From the NCBI RefSeq assembly GCF_001224225.1, contig NZ_CUEE01000001.1:124001-188000 (forward strand): DNA of 64,000 bases. The letters run 5' to 3'. Positions 41,047-51,354 of the stretch are shown one piece after another. The notes under the pieces are model-generated. The model was not told the origin of the DNA and did not search any database. It saw nothing but the letters and a program-made list of their open reading frames with translations. A program made the translations under genes and the position numbers. Every line of letters starts with the position of its first letter. Position 1 is the stretch's first letter. This DNA is from Staphylococcus borealis. GTDB taxonomy: Bacteria; Bacillota; Bacilli; Staphylococcales; Staphylococcaceae.

Positions 41047-41903
41047 TCTGTAACCACAGCCATTTTACTTAGTGGTTCACCAAGTGAATTGACAGCATCT
41101 GATAATGCTTTTCTATCTTCTTTGGTTACTGCACTATAATCTTTATAACCGTCGCCATCTTTATACTTATCTAGCAGTTGATTAACTTTATCGAAATTCT
41201 TTTGAATGTCTGAACTTAATTTTTTATCTTTTTTATCCAATTCTGGTTTGAATAATTCATAGATCTTTTGTGCACCTTCAATATTTGCTTTGAAATCATA
41301 TAAATCGGTGTGAGAATAAATTTCTTCTTCTCCAGTTATTTTAGAAGTTGAAACTTCATTTAATAAATCAACTGAACCTTGTAGCATTAATTTAGGTGTA
41401 ATATCTAAAGTATCTGCTTTCGCATCTAATTCTTTAGCATCTTTTAATAATTGATCAGCATCTTTTTTAGTTGTTTCATCTATTTTATTGTCTTGATAAA
41501 GTGACTTTTCAATTTTATGATAGCCTGTCCATTGATCTTCTTTTTTCTCTTCTTTCATATCTGCTAAACGCGCATCAATCTTAGGATCTAAATCACCAAA
41601 AGCTTCTGCGACAGGTTCTGATCTTTCATAATACATACGCACTTTAGGATATAATGCTTTAGCTTTATCCATATCATCTGCTTTAATTGCCGCAACAAAT
41701 TTTTCTGTGCCTTCTAAGAATTTATCAAGTTGGCCATCCGTATATTTTTCATATTCTTTGGTAGCCTTTTGTAAAGCAGCTTTGTTCTCACCTTTACTGC
41801 TTTGTGACTGCTTGTCTTTGCTACTGTCGTCACTGTGACCATTATTGCCACAAGCAGCTAAAAGTAACGATGATGCGAGTAAAATAGTTGGTAATTTTTT
41901 CAT
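41043..41903 (-). CDS. efeO: EfeO/EfeM, iron-binding imelysin-like lipoprotein
   Basis: 286 residues; lipoprotein signal with lipobox LLLAAC (Cys 18), a Ser/Lys linker, then an M75/imelysin domain (HDLYD-type loop seen as YSHTDLYDFKANIEGA). No cupredoxin domain, so it is of the short EfeM type. It should collect extracytoplasmic iron for EfeU. First gene of the efeOBU operon, preceded by a Fur box. Corresponds to FepA of S. aureus. Confidence 0.9.
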   Translation of the reverse strand: MKKLPTILLASSLLLAACGNNGHSDDSSKDKQSQSSKGENKAALQKATKEYEKYTDGQLDKFLEGTEKFVAAIKADDMDKAKALYPKVRMYYERSEPVAEAFGDLDPKIDARLADMKEEKKEDQWTGYHKIEKSLYQDNKIDETTKKDADQLLKDAKELDAKADTLDITPKLMLQGSVDLLNEVSTSKITGEEEIYSHTDLYDFKANIEGAQKIYELFKPELDKKDKKLSSDIQKNFDKVNQLLDKYKDGDGYKDYSAVTKEDRKALSDAVNSLGEPLSKMAVVTE

Positions 41904-42043
41904 TATGTATTCACCTCAATATAGTTTAGGCGATTATCATTTGAAGATGATTCGTGTTAGTAACCTTACGCTATATTTAACACCAACTCACAATCATGGT
42001 TATAACGTCTTTTATATTCATATAAACACTTATAATTTTCAAT

Positions 42044-42058
42044 TGATAATCATTATCA
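42044..42058. promoter_or_regulatory. Fur box upstream of efeO
   Basis: TGATAATCATTATCA, a perfect 7-1-7 palindrome matching the Fur consensus, about 140 bp upstream of the efeO start in the 334-bp region before the divergent oxidoreductase gene. No other element is evident there. Confidence 0.88.
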
Positions 42059-42237
42059 AATTTATTATAGGTTTACCCCTTTGATGTGTCAACAACAATT
42101 CAAATACAATTTTAACTTAAAATTTTTTTATTTTTTTAAGTTATTAATCTTTACTCATTTGACTAAGAGAAAGTATAGATCAATTGAGATGCGGGTATTA
42201 TATACTTATAAAGTTTAATATAAAGGAGTCACATAAT

Positions 42238-43233
42238 ATGAAAGAACAATTTAAAGCTTTTATAGTTGATAAAAATGAAGATGGAAGTGTGAAACCTAAC
42301 TTTACTCAAATAACTATGGATGATTTACCAGAAGGTGACGTCTTAATCAAAGTTCATTATTCTGGAATTAATTATAAGGATGCCTTAGCTACAACAGATA
42401 ATAATCACATTCTAAAATCATACCCGATGGTACCTGGTATCGATTTAGCAGGCGTTGTAGTAAAATCAGAGGATCCAACGATTGATGAAGGCGAAGAAGT
42501 GATTGTTACAAGCTATGATTTAGGTGTCAATCATTATGGTGGTTTCAGTGAATATGCACGTGTAAAATCCGATTGGGTCGTTCAATTACCTGACAATCTG
42601 TCGTTAGAAGAGGCTATGATTTATGGTACAGCAGGTTATACAGCAGGATTAGCAATAGAGAAATTAGAAAAAGCTGGTTTTATGACATTAGAAGGCGGTA
42701 AAGTCCTTGTACGTGGGGCATCTGGTGGTGTTGGTGCATTAGCTGTTCTGATGTTATCTAATTTAGGATATCACGTTGTTGCTAGTACTGGTAATAAACA
42801 TGCTGTAGATAAATTAGAAACCTTGGGGGCAAATGAGATTATTGATCGTATTACACAAAACGATGATAAGCCACTTGGTTCTAGAACTTGGCAAGCTGCC
42901 ATTGATCCAATCGGCGGAAATGGTACACCTTTTGTCACAAAACGTATCAATAATAATGGTGGTGTCGCATTGATTGGGTTAACCGGTGGTGTGTCATTTG
43001 ATGCAACGGTTTATCCATTTATTTTAAGAGGTGTCAGCCTTGTCGGAATTGATTCTGTATTTACACCTATGAAACTCCGCGAGCGTGTTTGGAGACGTTT
43101 AGCGACGGACTTAAAATCTAATCAACTACATGATATTAAGCAAATCATCACATTTTCAGAATTACCAGAAGCGATTGAAACCGTATTAAATCATGACAAT
43201 TTTGGTCGTATTATCATCGCTTTTAATGCATAA
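42238..43233 (+). CDS. Zinc-free quinone oxidoreductase, YhdH/AcuI type
   Basis: 331 residues of the medium-chain dehydrogenase family: DDLPEGDVLIKVHYSGINYKDALA, PGIDLAGVV, an NADPH-binding VLVRGASGGVGALAVLML and AIDPIGG. AcuI/YhdH enzymes reduce acryloyl-CoA with NADPH. The ATG at 42238 has SD AAAGGAG; the frame upstream has none. Monocistronic, with a terminator at 43240. Confidence 0.9.
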   Translation: MKEQFKAFIVDKNEDGSVKPNFTQITMDDLPEGDVLIKVHYSGINYKDALATTDNNHILKSYPMVPGIDLAGVVVKSEDPTIDEGEEVIVTSYDLGVNHYGGFSEYARVKSDWVVQLPDNLSLEEAMIYGTAGYTAGLAIEKLEKAGFMTLEGGKVLVRGASGGVGALAVLMLSNLGYHVVASTGNKHAVDKLETLGANEIIDRITQNDDKPLGSRTWQAAIDPIGGNGTPFVTKRINNNGGVALIGLTGGVSFDATVYPFILRGVSLVGIDSVFTPMKLRERVWRRLATDLKSNQLHDIKQIITFSELPEAIETVLNHDNFGRIIIAFNA

Positions 43234-43239
43234 AAAACA

Positions 43240-43282
43240 AACACTAGGACAATCAAGTATGATTTGATTCGTCCTAGTGATT
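43240..43282. terminator. Terminator between the oxidoreductase and GNAT genes
   Basis: CACTAGGAC-AATCAAGTATGATTTGATT-C-GTCCTAGTG followed by ATTTTTA, between convergent genes; the loop is itself self-complementary. Confidence 0.8.
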
Positions 43283-43289
43283 TTTATAA

Positions 43290-43691
43290 TTAAAATACGA
43301 TATACATACCACCTGATTTTGGCTCTGTGGATGTAAATCCAAATTTTTTATAGAGTTGATCGGCTGGGTAATCCGCAATCAAACTAACGTAAGTCCCCTT
43401 TTCAGCGACGGAATGTAAATATGACATAATTTGCTCTAATATGATTCTGCCACAGCCTTGGCCTTGATAGTCTGGATCGACGGCTATATCTACAATTTGA
43501 AATGCCGTTCCACCATCACCAATGACTCTGCCCATGCCTATCAGTTGTTGGTCATCATAAATGGTAATGTTAAAACAACTATTAGGTAATCCTTTTTGCG
43601 CTGCAGCTATTGACTTTGGGCTCATGCCTGCCTTAACTCTTAAATGACAATACGCCTCAGCTTCTGGAGCTTCATGAGAATATCTAATCAT
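43290..43691 (-). CDS. GNAT N-acetyltransferase
   Basis: 133 residues; acetyl-CoA loop DPDYQGQGCGRIILEQIM and the ending YKKFGFTSTEPKSGGMYIVF, as in the YhbS/PanZ-like GNAT group. It begins 21 bp after the iruO stop on the same strand... that is, iruO ends at 43713 and this gene starts at 43691, so it is likely cotranscribed with iruO and under the same Fur box. Substrate unknown. Confidence 0.82.
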   Translation of the reverse strand: MIRYSHEAPEAEAYCHLRVKAGMSPKSIAAAQKGLPNSCFNITIYDDQQLIGMGRVIGDGGTAFQIVDIAVDPDYQGQGCGRIILEQIMSYLHSVAEKGTYVSLIADYPADQLYKKFGFTSTEPKSGGMYIVF

Positions 43692-43712
43692 CGTCTTCCC
43701 CCTTGGTTAATT

Positions 43713-44747
<1,035 letters not shown>

Positions 44748-44778
44748 TTATCCTCCCAAGATTGTGTCCCTTTTCAAA

Positions 44779-44793
44779 TGATAATAATTATCA
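44779..44793. promoter_or_regulatory. Fur box upstream of iruO
   Basis: TGATAATAATTATCA, 14 of 15 bases of the Fur 7-1-7 consensus in palindromic form, extended on the right by TTATTTT, about 30 bp upstream of the iruO ATG. Confidence 0.87.
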
Positions 44794-44881
44794 TTATTTT
44801 GCCTATATTATACAATATGTGCATATATTATTGAAGAAAATCATATTTTCAAATCATCGTAACTATACTTTATTTATAAAA

Positions 44882-44931
44882 AAGACTTTCCATACATAAC
44901 ACTCACGTGCTATTTATATGAAAAGTCTCCC
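44882..44931. terminator. Hairpin between the DUF2871 gene and iruO promoter region
   Basis: AGACTTTCCATACATA ... TTATATGAAAAGTCT preceded by AAAAA on the plus strand, so on the minus strand a stem followed by T5; it would end the DUF2871 transcript. Confidence 0.7.
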
Positions 44932-44940
44932 TATTATCAA

Positions 44941-45357
44941 TTAATCTCTTGGTTCTTTTAAGGCTGCTTGTCGAATTAAGAAAAATAATAATAATAATCC
45001 GGCTAGCATACCTGTATGACCGATACCGGCAAACCCAGCAAATGCTTCCGGGGAATAGCTTTTTCCTAATACTTGGAAAGTGCCTTTCGTTACCATCATA
45101 CCAATCGTTACAATGACACTGATGTTATAAACATAATAGAACCAGTTAAATAAGTAATAACTACTTAATTTGAATACCTTCTCTAGTGGTATAAGAATTA
45201 AAAACATAAACATACCTAAAATAAGTGTATGCGTATGTACAATAGATAATTGTGTATCGCCCGTAAATTCATGTGCTTTTGTCAACTCTCTATAGTAGAA
45301 CCCACTAATGAGTCCTAAAATCATGTAGACTAAAAACGCATATAATAATCGTCGCAT
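44941..45357 (-). CDS. DUF2871 membrane protein
   Basis: 138 residues with four spans and conserved histidines (SIVHTHTLILGMFMFL, GIGHTGMLAGLLLLF), which suggests heme or metal contact in the membrane. The frame extends 15 codons upstream, but GAGGGAGG directs the ATG at 45357. It lies near the YcnI/YcnJ copper genes; a role in copper or respiratory chemistry is only inferred. Confidence 0.8.
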   Translation of the reverse strand: MRRLLYAFLVYMILGLISGFYYRELTKAHEFTGDTQLSIVHTHTLILGMFMFLILIPLEKVFKLSSYYLFNWFYYVYNISVIVTIGMMVTKGTFQVLGKSYSPEAFAGFAGIGHTGMLAGLLLLFFLIRQAALKEPRD

Positions 45358-45459
45358 AAATAATGCCTCCCTCACACTAATATTATAATTTATTATCATC
45401 AACTTTAAAGTGACAATATATGCAATATTGCGTTACATCATTGTCAGTGCAGTAGCGTT

Positions 45460-45531
45460 TAGGGAGCGGGACTAGAACAGACAAATTTTAAAGTAACGCG
45501 CTTAAGTGTTTAGTTTGTTACTTTAAATTGA
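45460..45531. repeat. Residual intergenic repeat with hairpin
   Basis: GGGAGCGGGACTAGAACAGA recalls the arm of the repeat family; AAATTTTAAAGTAACGC ... GTTACTTTAAATT forms a stem of about 13 bp. It lies between two codirectional genes and may terminate the copper operon. Confidence 0.5.
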
Positions 45532-45564
45532 CTAAGTATCCTTTAGTCCTTGACTCACTTAACA

Positions 45565-46176
45565 TTATTTATTTCTTGAATGTTTAAATAATGCTACTAA
45601 TGATAATATAATGGCAATAATTGAAACGATCCATAAAGCAATTGAACCACCTGAAGATTGTTGCGCACTAGCAGTATCTTGTGATTTTTCATCTTTCGTT
45701 TCTACTGCATTAGCATTCTTTTTAACTTCTAACGTTGGTGCTGGGTGTTCACTATCTTCTTTACCAGTCCATTTGACTTTATCATCATTATCATAGGTTT
45801 GAATGGCTTTGAATTCATACTTGCCTTCATCTTTAGGACTAGCTACAACAATTGGGAAATCCATAAATTCATCAGGCCCAATCCCTTTACCTTTAGCTGT
45901 CCAAGTAATTTTAGTGATATTACCTTTTTTATCTTTATCTATTTTATGTTTATAACCATCCACTGGTTGAATATTAACAACTTGTACTTCTTTCGGAACT
46001 TCTAATTCCACTTTTTCAGTATGATCTTTTTGTTCTACTGGCACTCTTACATCTACTTTTTCATAGGATTCAGGATCCACTGCTTTAGGATTCAAAGTGA
46101 CGTGTGCGTCTGCTACTTTAAAGAAACCTAATGCAAAAAAGAGTATGAAACTTGTCGCTAATAATTTTTTAATCAT
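45565..46176 (-). CDS. YcnI-like DUF1775 copper-binding membrane-anchored protein
   Basis: 203 residues: signal peptide ending KVADA, mature N-terminus HVTLNPKAVDP whose first His and nearby residues bind copper in YcnI, a beta-sandwich with WTAKGKGIGPDEFMDFPIVV, a Thr/Ser/Gln linker and a C-terminal span (GGSIALWIVSIIAIILSLVALF). It is 14 bp downstream of the CopC/CopD-like gene; the pair corresponds to ycnJ-ycnI of B. subtilis, used for copper uptake and homeostasis. Confidence 0.88.
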   Translation of the reverse strand: MIKKLLATSFILFFALGFFKVADAHVTLNPKAVDPESYEKVDVRVPVEQKDHTEKVELEVPKEVQVVNIQPVDGYKHKIDKDKKGNITKITWTAKGKGIGPDEFMDFPIVVASPKDEGKYEFKAIQTYDNDDKVKWTGKEDSEHPAPTLEVKKNANAVETKDEKSQDTASAQQSSGGSIALWIVSIIAIILSLVALFKHSRNK

Positions 46177-46190
46177 CTTTTTTCTCCTTT

Positions 46191-47444
46191 TTATGGAATA
46201 CTAATTTGGCTCATAATTACGCCAATCAAAATAAGCACAATACCAATGACAACTTCTATAATAAGTGAAGATTTATTGACTCTATGACGTTTGTTAAGTG
46301 CACGTGTCGTTTGCAATAATCCTAGTATCATCATAATTAACGTACCAATGACTTTAACTAATAAGAATACCGTCCACGTTTGCATATTTGTCCAAATTGA
46401 TAAAATCTTTGTTTGATCAATAGACATTAACACGCCTGAAATAATGATAATCCCTACTGCTGCAGCATTAACTTTAAACAATATTTCACGTAATAAATCT
46501 ACAGCGTCTTTCTTACGTGTAAATACTGAAATTAATAAATAACATAGTGCGCCTAACCATAAACTGATACCTGTTAAATGAAGTGTTCTAAGTATAATTG
46601 ACCATAATGGCACACTTTGTGACCATGCATGACCTGACATACTCATTGCTAAAATCATAGCAATAGAAATCATCCAATACCATGATTTCTCCATATTTCT
46701 TAAGACGAATAAGCCACTTAATACGATTAACGCTATGGCACTTAATATATATGGAAATTGCGTTATCACGCTAGGTTGAAGTGATAATATGTCATCTAGC
46801 ACATCTGAAGATAATGTCATTAAATAGAGTATAAGCGACATTAAATAGGCCATCATCATGATTAAAGATACTGCAATATGTCTAGGAAAAACATCAAATG
46901 TTGATAAATTATTACGACGTGCAATACCATTCAACCAATATAGCCCTACAAGTATAATTGTTGCACCTTCCGCTATGTATCTAAATAGACCAAACCAGAA
47001 ATCAGGTGTTTCATAAAAGGCTGGAGATGTATCGACACCACTTGCTGTCTTTTCACCTACTGAAAATTCAAATCGATCGCTAATCTCATGCCCATCAGCA
47101 GATACGGTATGCCATTCTATTTGCTGTGTACCATGTTGTACTTTATCAGTTGGAAATGAGAGCGTTTTAGAATGTCCCGTTGTAGTAGGATCTATATCGC
47201 CTACTTTATCCCCTTTATCATTGTATAATGTGATTCCCGAATATTCAGCATTCACTGGCTCATTAAATGTTAACTCTATAGCATCAGGTTGCTTTGATAT
47301 CACCCCATTTTGTGGTAGTGTTGTTTTTTCCAAAGTTGCATGCGCAGATGCGACATTTTGAAGTGTTGGAATTAACAATAATAAGAACATCATTACCAAT
47401 GCCAAAGCTACTTTAGAACTTCGTTGTAAATTCACCATTGCCAT
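46191..47444 (-). CDS. YcnJ-like CopC-CopD fusion, copper transport
   Basis: 417 residues: signal peptide ending VASA, CopC domain beginning HATLEKTTLPQNG with methionine/histidine metal ligands and HTVSADGHEISDRFEFSVG, then a CopD membrane part with eight spans. Extracytoplasmic CopC would pass copper to the membrane domain. First gene of a two-gene operon with the YcnI-like protein. No CsoR/CopY box is recognisable in the upstream gap. Confidence 0.9.
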   Translation of the reverse strand: MAMVNLQRSSKVALALVMMFLLLLIPTLQNVASAHATLEKTTLPQNGVISKQPDAIELTFNEPVNAEYSGITLYNDKGDKVGDIDPTTTGHSKTLSFPTDKVQHGTQQIEWHTVSADGHEISDRFEFSVGEKTASGVDTSPAFYETPDFWFGLFRYIAEGATIILVGLYWLNGIARRNNLSTFDVFPRHIAVSLIMMMAYLMSLILYLMTLSSDVLDDILSLQPSVITQFPYILSAIALIVLSGLFVLRNMEKSWYWMISIAMILAMSMSGHAWSQSVPLWSIILRTLHLTGISLWLGALCYLLISVFTRKKDAVDLLREILFKVNAAAVGIIIISGVLMSIDQTKILSIWTNMQTWTVFLLVKVIGTLIMMILGLLQTTRALNKRHRVNKSSLIIEVVIGIVLILIGVIMSQISIP

Positions 47445-47546
47445 CCTCCCATAAAATTTTGCTCATTCACTTATAATAAAATAATGTGTGCTATTTAACA
47501 ATAATTATTCTAATTTGTCACTTTTTATCCAAAATAAAGACAGGAA

Positions 47547-47754
47547 ATGGGCCGGACATAAATAATATGATGATGCTATTTTAGAAATTCGCAGTAGCTG
47601 ACTGAACTGAAAAGGCGCTTTAAGCAAGCTTTTCTCACTTCTAGTCATCCTTCCGAGTGGGCCCCAGCAAAGAGAATGTCACTAAGAAATTCGACAAGAA
47701 AAGCAAGATGGGAGCGGACGACGAATTTTAATAGCATTCTGTCCCACTCCCTCC
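47547..47754. repeat. Intergenic repeat, long composite copy
   Basis: GGGCCGGACATAAATAATAT, AATTCGCAGTAGCTGACTGA, CTGAAAAGGCGC / AGCTTTTCTCACTTCTAGTC, a CCCCAGCAAAGAGAATGTCA unit and GGGAGCGGACGACGAATTTT / CATTCTGTCCCACTCCC. The rest of the 409-bp gap between mepA and the copper operon shows nothing else. Confidence 0.83.
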
Positions 47755-47853
47755 TTATTACTAGACTTCTATTAACTCAAATTTCAAACTCAATCTTCAT
47801 TATAAATCGTTTTATGCGCTTGAATTTATATTGTTAATCTTTTAGTCATTTTA

Positions 47854-49209
47854 TTAAGTTTCAATTAAAGATGCTGTATCTACTGTTAATCGATTTCTTA
47901 AGGCATATACAATAAACATTGCTAACAAAGCACAAACTGTTTCCGCGATTAATAATGACCAAATGACACCAGCTAATCCAAATATACTATTTAAAACAAA
48001 TAGAACTGGAATAATAACTGTCCCTTGTGCGATAGCCATAATCGTAGCACCGCGACCCTGTCCTGTAGCTTGCAACATACCTGTAAATAAGAAACCAATA
48101 CCATTTAGAAGTAATGATGTCATAGTAACTTTTAAGATAAATGTAGCTAAGACGACAATTTGTGGGTCTGTACTGAACAATTGAACGATGGTATGACCAG
48201 CTAAAAGAACGACAGTCATACAAACTACAAATATAACTGCAATAGACATGATGACTACTTTAATTGTATCTTTCATTCTTGTTTTATTCGCTACGAAATT
48301 GTACGCGATAAGAGGGACAACACCTTCGGAAAGCCCCATAATAATTAATTCAGGAAATTGAACGAGTCTAAATGAGATACCGTAACTTGCGATGGCATAG
48401 TTACCATACGTTGCCAAGAATAAATTCACGACCAAACCTGTTACGCCCATCAAGACAACCATTAAGAATGCAGGTATACCAATTTTAAATATTTCTTGCA
48501 TCATCGCTTTAGTCGGTTTGGCATGTTTAATATTGAGTGATAATGTTTCATTTTTTCTAGAAAAGTAAACAATGAAAAAGATTGCTGCGACCACGTTTGA
48601 AATAGCAGTACCTAATGCTGCACCGACGACATCTAAATGTAATCCAAAAATCAAAATCGGATCTAAGATGATATTGATGCCAACACTTGAAAGCATACCA
48701 ATCATCGAAATAATTGGTTTACCGATTGCTCTAGCAAATTGCTCTAAAACAAAAAATAAAATAACAAACGGTGTACTTAAAAATTCAATTTTTAAATAGT
48801 CACTCGTATAGTTCAACGTTTCACCACTGGCACCAAGTATACTCGCAATTTGGTCCGTAAATGGTAGCGTTATGATAGCAATAACAAGTCCCAAAACAAA
48901 ACTACTATATATTGAGAAGCTACTTACATAATGACTTTTAGTGTAGTCTTTCGCACCAAGTAAACGTGATATGTAAGTCCCGCCTCCTACACCAAATAAA
49001 TTACCAAATGCCATGAGTACTGCGAATATAGGCAATGTTAAAGATATCGCTGAAATCATATGGCTATTATCTAAAAAGCCAATAAAGTATACATTTAAGA
49101 TACCGTAAATCACACTTAATAATGAGCCTATCATCATCGGTAATGAGAAATGCATCATCGCTTTAAATATAGATGCTTTCTCAAAGTAAAATAATTGTTC
49201 GTCTTTCAT
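47854..49209 (-). CDS. mepA: MepA, MATE-family multidrug exporter
   Basis: 451 residues, exactly the length of S. aureus MepA and very similar throughout ([37 protein letters not shown] shown here as its N-terminal domain; [21 protein letters not shown]). Twelve spans; Na+/H+-driven export of cationic dyes, biocides and fluoroquinolones. ATG 49209 is preferred over 49215 because AAGGAG is too close to the latter. Tandem MepR operators lie directly upstream. Confidence 0.93.
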   Translation of the reverse strand: MKDEQLFYFEKASIFKAMMHFSLPMMIGSLLSVIYGILNVYFIGFLDNSHMISAISLTLPIFAVLMAFGNLFGVGGGTYISRLLGAKDYTKSHYVSSFSIYSSFVLGLVIAIITLPFTDQIASILGASGETLNYTSDYLKIEFLSTPFVILFFVLEQFARAIGKPIISMIGMLSSVGINIILDPILIFGLHLDVVGAALGTAISNVVAAIFFIVYFSRKNETLSLNIKHAKPTKAMMQEIFKIGIPAFLMVVLMGVTGLVVNLFLATYGNYAIASYGISFRLVQFPELIIMGLSEGVVPLIAYNFVANKTRMKDTIKVVIMSIAVIFVVCMTVVLLAGHTIVQLFSTDPQIVVLATFILKVTMTSLLLNGIGFLFTGMLQATGQGRGATIMAIAQGTVIIPVLFVLNSIFGLAGVIWSLLIAETVCALLAMFIVYALRNRLTVDTASLIET

Positions 49210-49226
49210 TTCCATAATCTCCTTAT

Positions 49227-49255
49227 ATTAGATATCTAATAATTAGATATCTAAC
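49227..49255. promoter_or_regulatory. Tandem MepR-type operators at mepA
   Basis: Two 12-bp palindromes TTAGATATCTAA at 49228-49239 and 49243-49254, 15 bp apart, immediately before the mepA ribosome site. They share the GTTAG half-site logic of MepR binding; the mepR copy is at 49767. Confidence 0.85.
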
Positions 49256-49321
49256 TATATTTCCAAAATAATTGCTAGCTGCTATTCCATCATTACTTTA
49301 AATTTCAGCTAGCTTTAATAA

Positions 49322-49750
49322 TCAATTTTCTGTTTTAATATTATTCAGCATGCGTTCAAATAAGCTTTTAAGTTGTTGCTTTTCATTCTCATCAAAATCT
49401 TTGACAAGTATACTTTCAATATCGTCGAAGATGCTGACAAAAGATTCAACCAGTTGCGTTCCTTCTTTAGTTAATTTCAAATTCTTACGTCTGGAATCCT
49501 CAGGATCTACCATCCTATAAATAAGTCCTTTATTCTCCAGACCTTTAAGTATTGAACTTACCGTTGACCCTTTTCGTTTAAATGTCTTTAATAATTCATT
49601 TTGTGTTATGCCTTGGTCTTTATGTCTGTAGATATAACCTAACGTATGACTTTGTTCTTGTGTGACATTATACTCATCTAGTTTCCGATCAGCGTAATGT
49701 TTCATCTCATGCGCCAACATTCTGACTAAATATTGATAGGTAGCCTCCAT
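49322..49750 (-). CDS. mepR: MepR, MarR-family repressor
   Basis: 142 residues with the winged helix (ITQNELLKTFKRKGSTVSSILKGLENKGLIYRMVDPEDSRRKNLKLT at about 47-93) flanked by dimerisation helices, similar by eye to S. aureus MepR. It would repress mepA and itself and release DNA on binding cationic drugs. mepB, present in S. aureus, is not seen here. Confidence 0.9.
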   Translation of the reverse strand: MEATYQYLVRMLAHEMKHYADRKLDEYNVTQEQSHTLGYIYRHKDQGITQNELLKTFKRKGSTVSSILKGLENKGLIYRMVDPEDSRRKNLKLTKEGTQLVESFVSIFDDIESILVKDFDENEKQQLKSLFERMLNNIKTEN

Positions 49751-49766
49751 CGTCTCACTCCATTTC

Positions 49767-49780
49767 GTTAGATGTCTAAC
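49767..49780. promoter_or_regulatory. MepR-type operator at mepR
   Basis: GTTAGATGTCTAAC, a perfect GTTAGA...TCTAAC palindrome 17 bp upstream of the mepR start; a single site here versus two at mepA, as in S. aureus. Confidence 0.85.
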
Positions 49781-49861
49781 GAATATAATACGCCGATTCT
49801 TATCATAGTCAACCGATATATTAAAGTTTAAATTTTCAGTTTATTTTTATTTTCAAAAAAA

Positions 49862-49897
49862 GCCTCAAATTTAGCACGTTCATGCCAAATTTGAGGC
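49862..49897 (-). terminator. Terminator downstream of the YhgE/Pip gene
   Basis: GCCTCAAATTT-AGCACGTTCATGCC-AAATTTGAGGC preceded on the plus strand by AAAAAA, i.e. T-rich tail for minus-strand transcripts. Confidence 0.82.
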
Positions 49898-49911
49898 AAA
49901 TAACTCCATTC

Positions 49912-51189
49912 CTATGATGGAATTTCAGTACGTTTATTACTATGTTTTCTTACGATAGCTGCAGTTAAACTAGAAACTGCACCAAAAATAATAAATCCTA
50001 TCATCATCCACATCGTTGCATTCATTTCAATATGACTACCCATGTAAATAATTTCTCTAAGGGTATTTGTATAATGTGTGAATGGATCAATTTTATAAAC
50101 CCAACCTTGATATGCTTTAGGTAGCATTTCTTTAGGTAATGTGACTAATTGCATACTAAAGAACATTAAAATGACAAAGATTGGAATAGATTTCATTCCT
50201 AACCAGACCATAATACCTAGAATTAATCCGATAAATCCAAGTATTGAAATAGCTAAGAAGAGTGCTACTCGATTTGTATGATTGAAATCAAATCCTAATA
50301 CACCATACATAAAGTACACATAAGTGAAACTTGCAGCAAATGCTGTGATGACAGCTAATAACATTTGGCCTAATGATGCGATAATTCTGTGTTGAATTTT
50401 AAAGTTATTACTTGTTCTGAAAGCAAAGAATAATAATACAGATGTTACAAGTGATCCCATCCATACTGGCATGAACATTAAGAACGGTGCATTACCGCCA
50501 CCTTGATGGTCTTTAACTTTATTTAACTCTTGATTATCCACTTTAACAGGGTTAGTGATACCTTTAATATCTGATGCGTTCACTTTTACATCTTGTTTTT
50601 CTAATGTGCTAAGACTTTGTGATGTAATTTGTTTATTCAAGTTATCCCCCATGCCATCAAGCACATTACCAGTAATCGTAGCTGCTTGCATGCTTGCACC
50701 TTTATTTACAATCGTTTTAAATGTTGCTTGTTTCACATCAACTTTTTGGTTACCCATTTTTTGTTGCATTTGTTGAACGGCAGCTGCAGGCATTTCACCT
50801 GATTCAACTTTTTCTTTCATTTCTGCCTTTTTACTATCCATCACTACTTTTTGTGTTTTACTCATTGCATTTTTAGAAAAGTCTTTATTAAAAATAGCTA
50901 CTCCATAGTATTTTTCATCTTTAAGACCTTTTTTAATATCTGATTCTTTATCAACTTTAACCCATTTAACTGTATCAGAATCACTATCCATTAATTTATC
51001 TTCAATTTTTTTCCCGATATTTACTTTATTACCTTGAATGTCTACACCTTTATCATTGTTTACAACGGCTATTGGCAATTGTTTTGGTTTTGGATTAAAC
51101 GCTGGATAAAATGCCAAAGAGAAAATAACTAATAATAATATCGCTGCAATAGGTGCAAGCCATAATAGTTTGCTTTTAAAAATATTCAT
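49912..51189 (-). CDS. YhgE/Pip-like ABC-2 type membrane protein
   Basis: 425 residues: one N-terminal span (LLWLAPIAAILLLVIFSLAFYPAFNPKPK), an extracytoplasmic part of about 200 residues opening LPIAVVNNDKGVDIQG, then five spans. This is the YhgE/Pip layout, related to type VII/ESX-linked and drug-export permeases. A divergent TetR regulator is next door, suggesting inducible export of a toxic compound. No ATPase partner is encoded nearby. Confidence 0.82.
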   Translation of the reverse strand: MNIFKSKLLWLAPIAAILLLVIFSLAFYPAFNPKPKQLPIAVVNNDKGVDIQGNKVNIGKKIEDKLMDSDSDTVKWVKVDKESDIKKGLKDEKYYGVAIFNKDFSKNAMSKTQKVVMDSKKAEMKEKVESGEMPAAAVQQMQQKMGNQKVDVKQATFKTIVNKGASMQAATITGNVLDGMGDNLNKQITSQSLSTLEKQDVKVNASDIKGITNPVKVDNQELNKVKDHQGGGNAPFLMFMPVWMGSLVTSVLLFFAFRTSNNFKIQHRIIASLGQMLLAVITAFAASFTYVYFMYGVLGFDFNHTNRVALFLAISILGFIGLILGIMVWLGMKSIPIFVILMFFSMQLVTLPKEMLPKAYQGWVYKIDPFTHYTNTLREIIYMGSHIEMNATMWMMIGFIIFGAVSSLTAAIVRKHSNKRTEIPS

Positions 51190-51209
51190 GAAATCTAACC
51201 TCCTACAAT

Positions 51210-51310
51210 TTATTGAACAATGTGTTGAATATTTAATACTTTGTAAATTATAATGAGATAGTCAAAAATAAACAATAATCAATTATTCAAATACCGTATG
51301 TTATTGAACA
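51210..51310. promoter_or_regulatory. Candidate operator repeats between the YhgE/Pip and TetR genes
   Basis: TTATTGAACA occurs at 51210-51219 and again at 51301-51310, near the start of each divergent gene. Position and repetition suggest TetR half-sites; the call is tentative. Confidence 0.4.
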
Positions 51311-51354
51311 GATTGTACATTTTTGTCTATTTATTATTAGGAGGTCGATATTTT

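Noticed and set aside
47460..47520. Fur or CsoR box before the copper operon
   Set aside because: AATAATTATTCTAATT is only a weak match and too AT-rich to distinguish from background.
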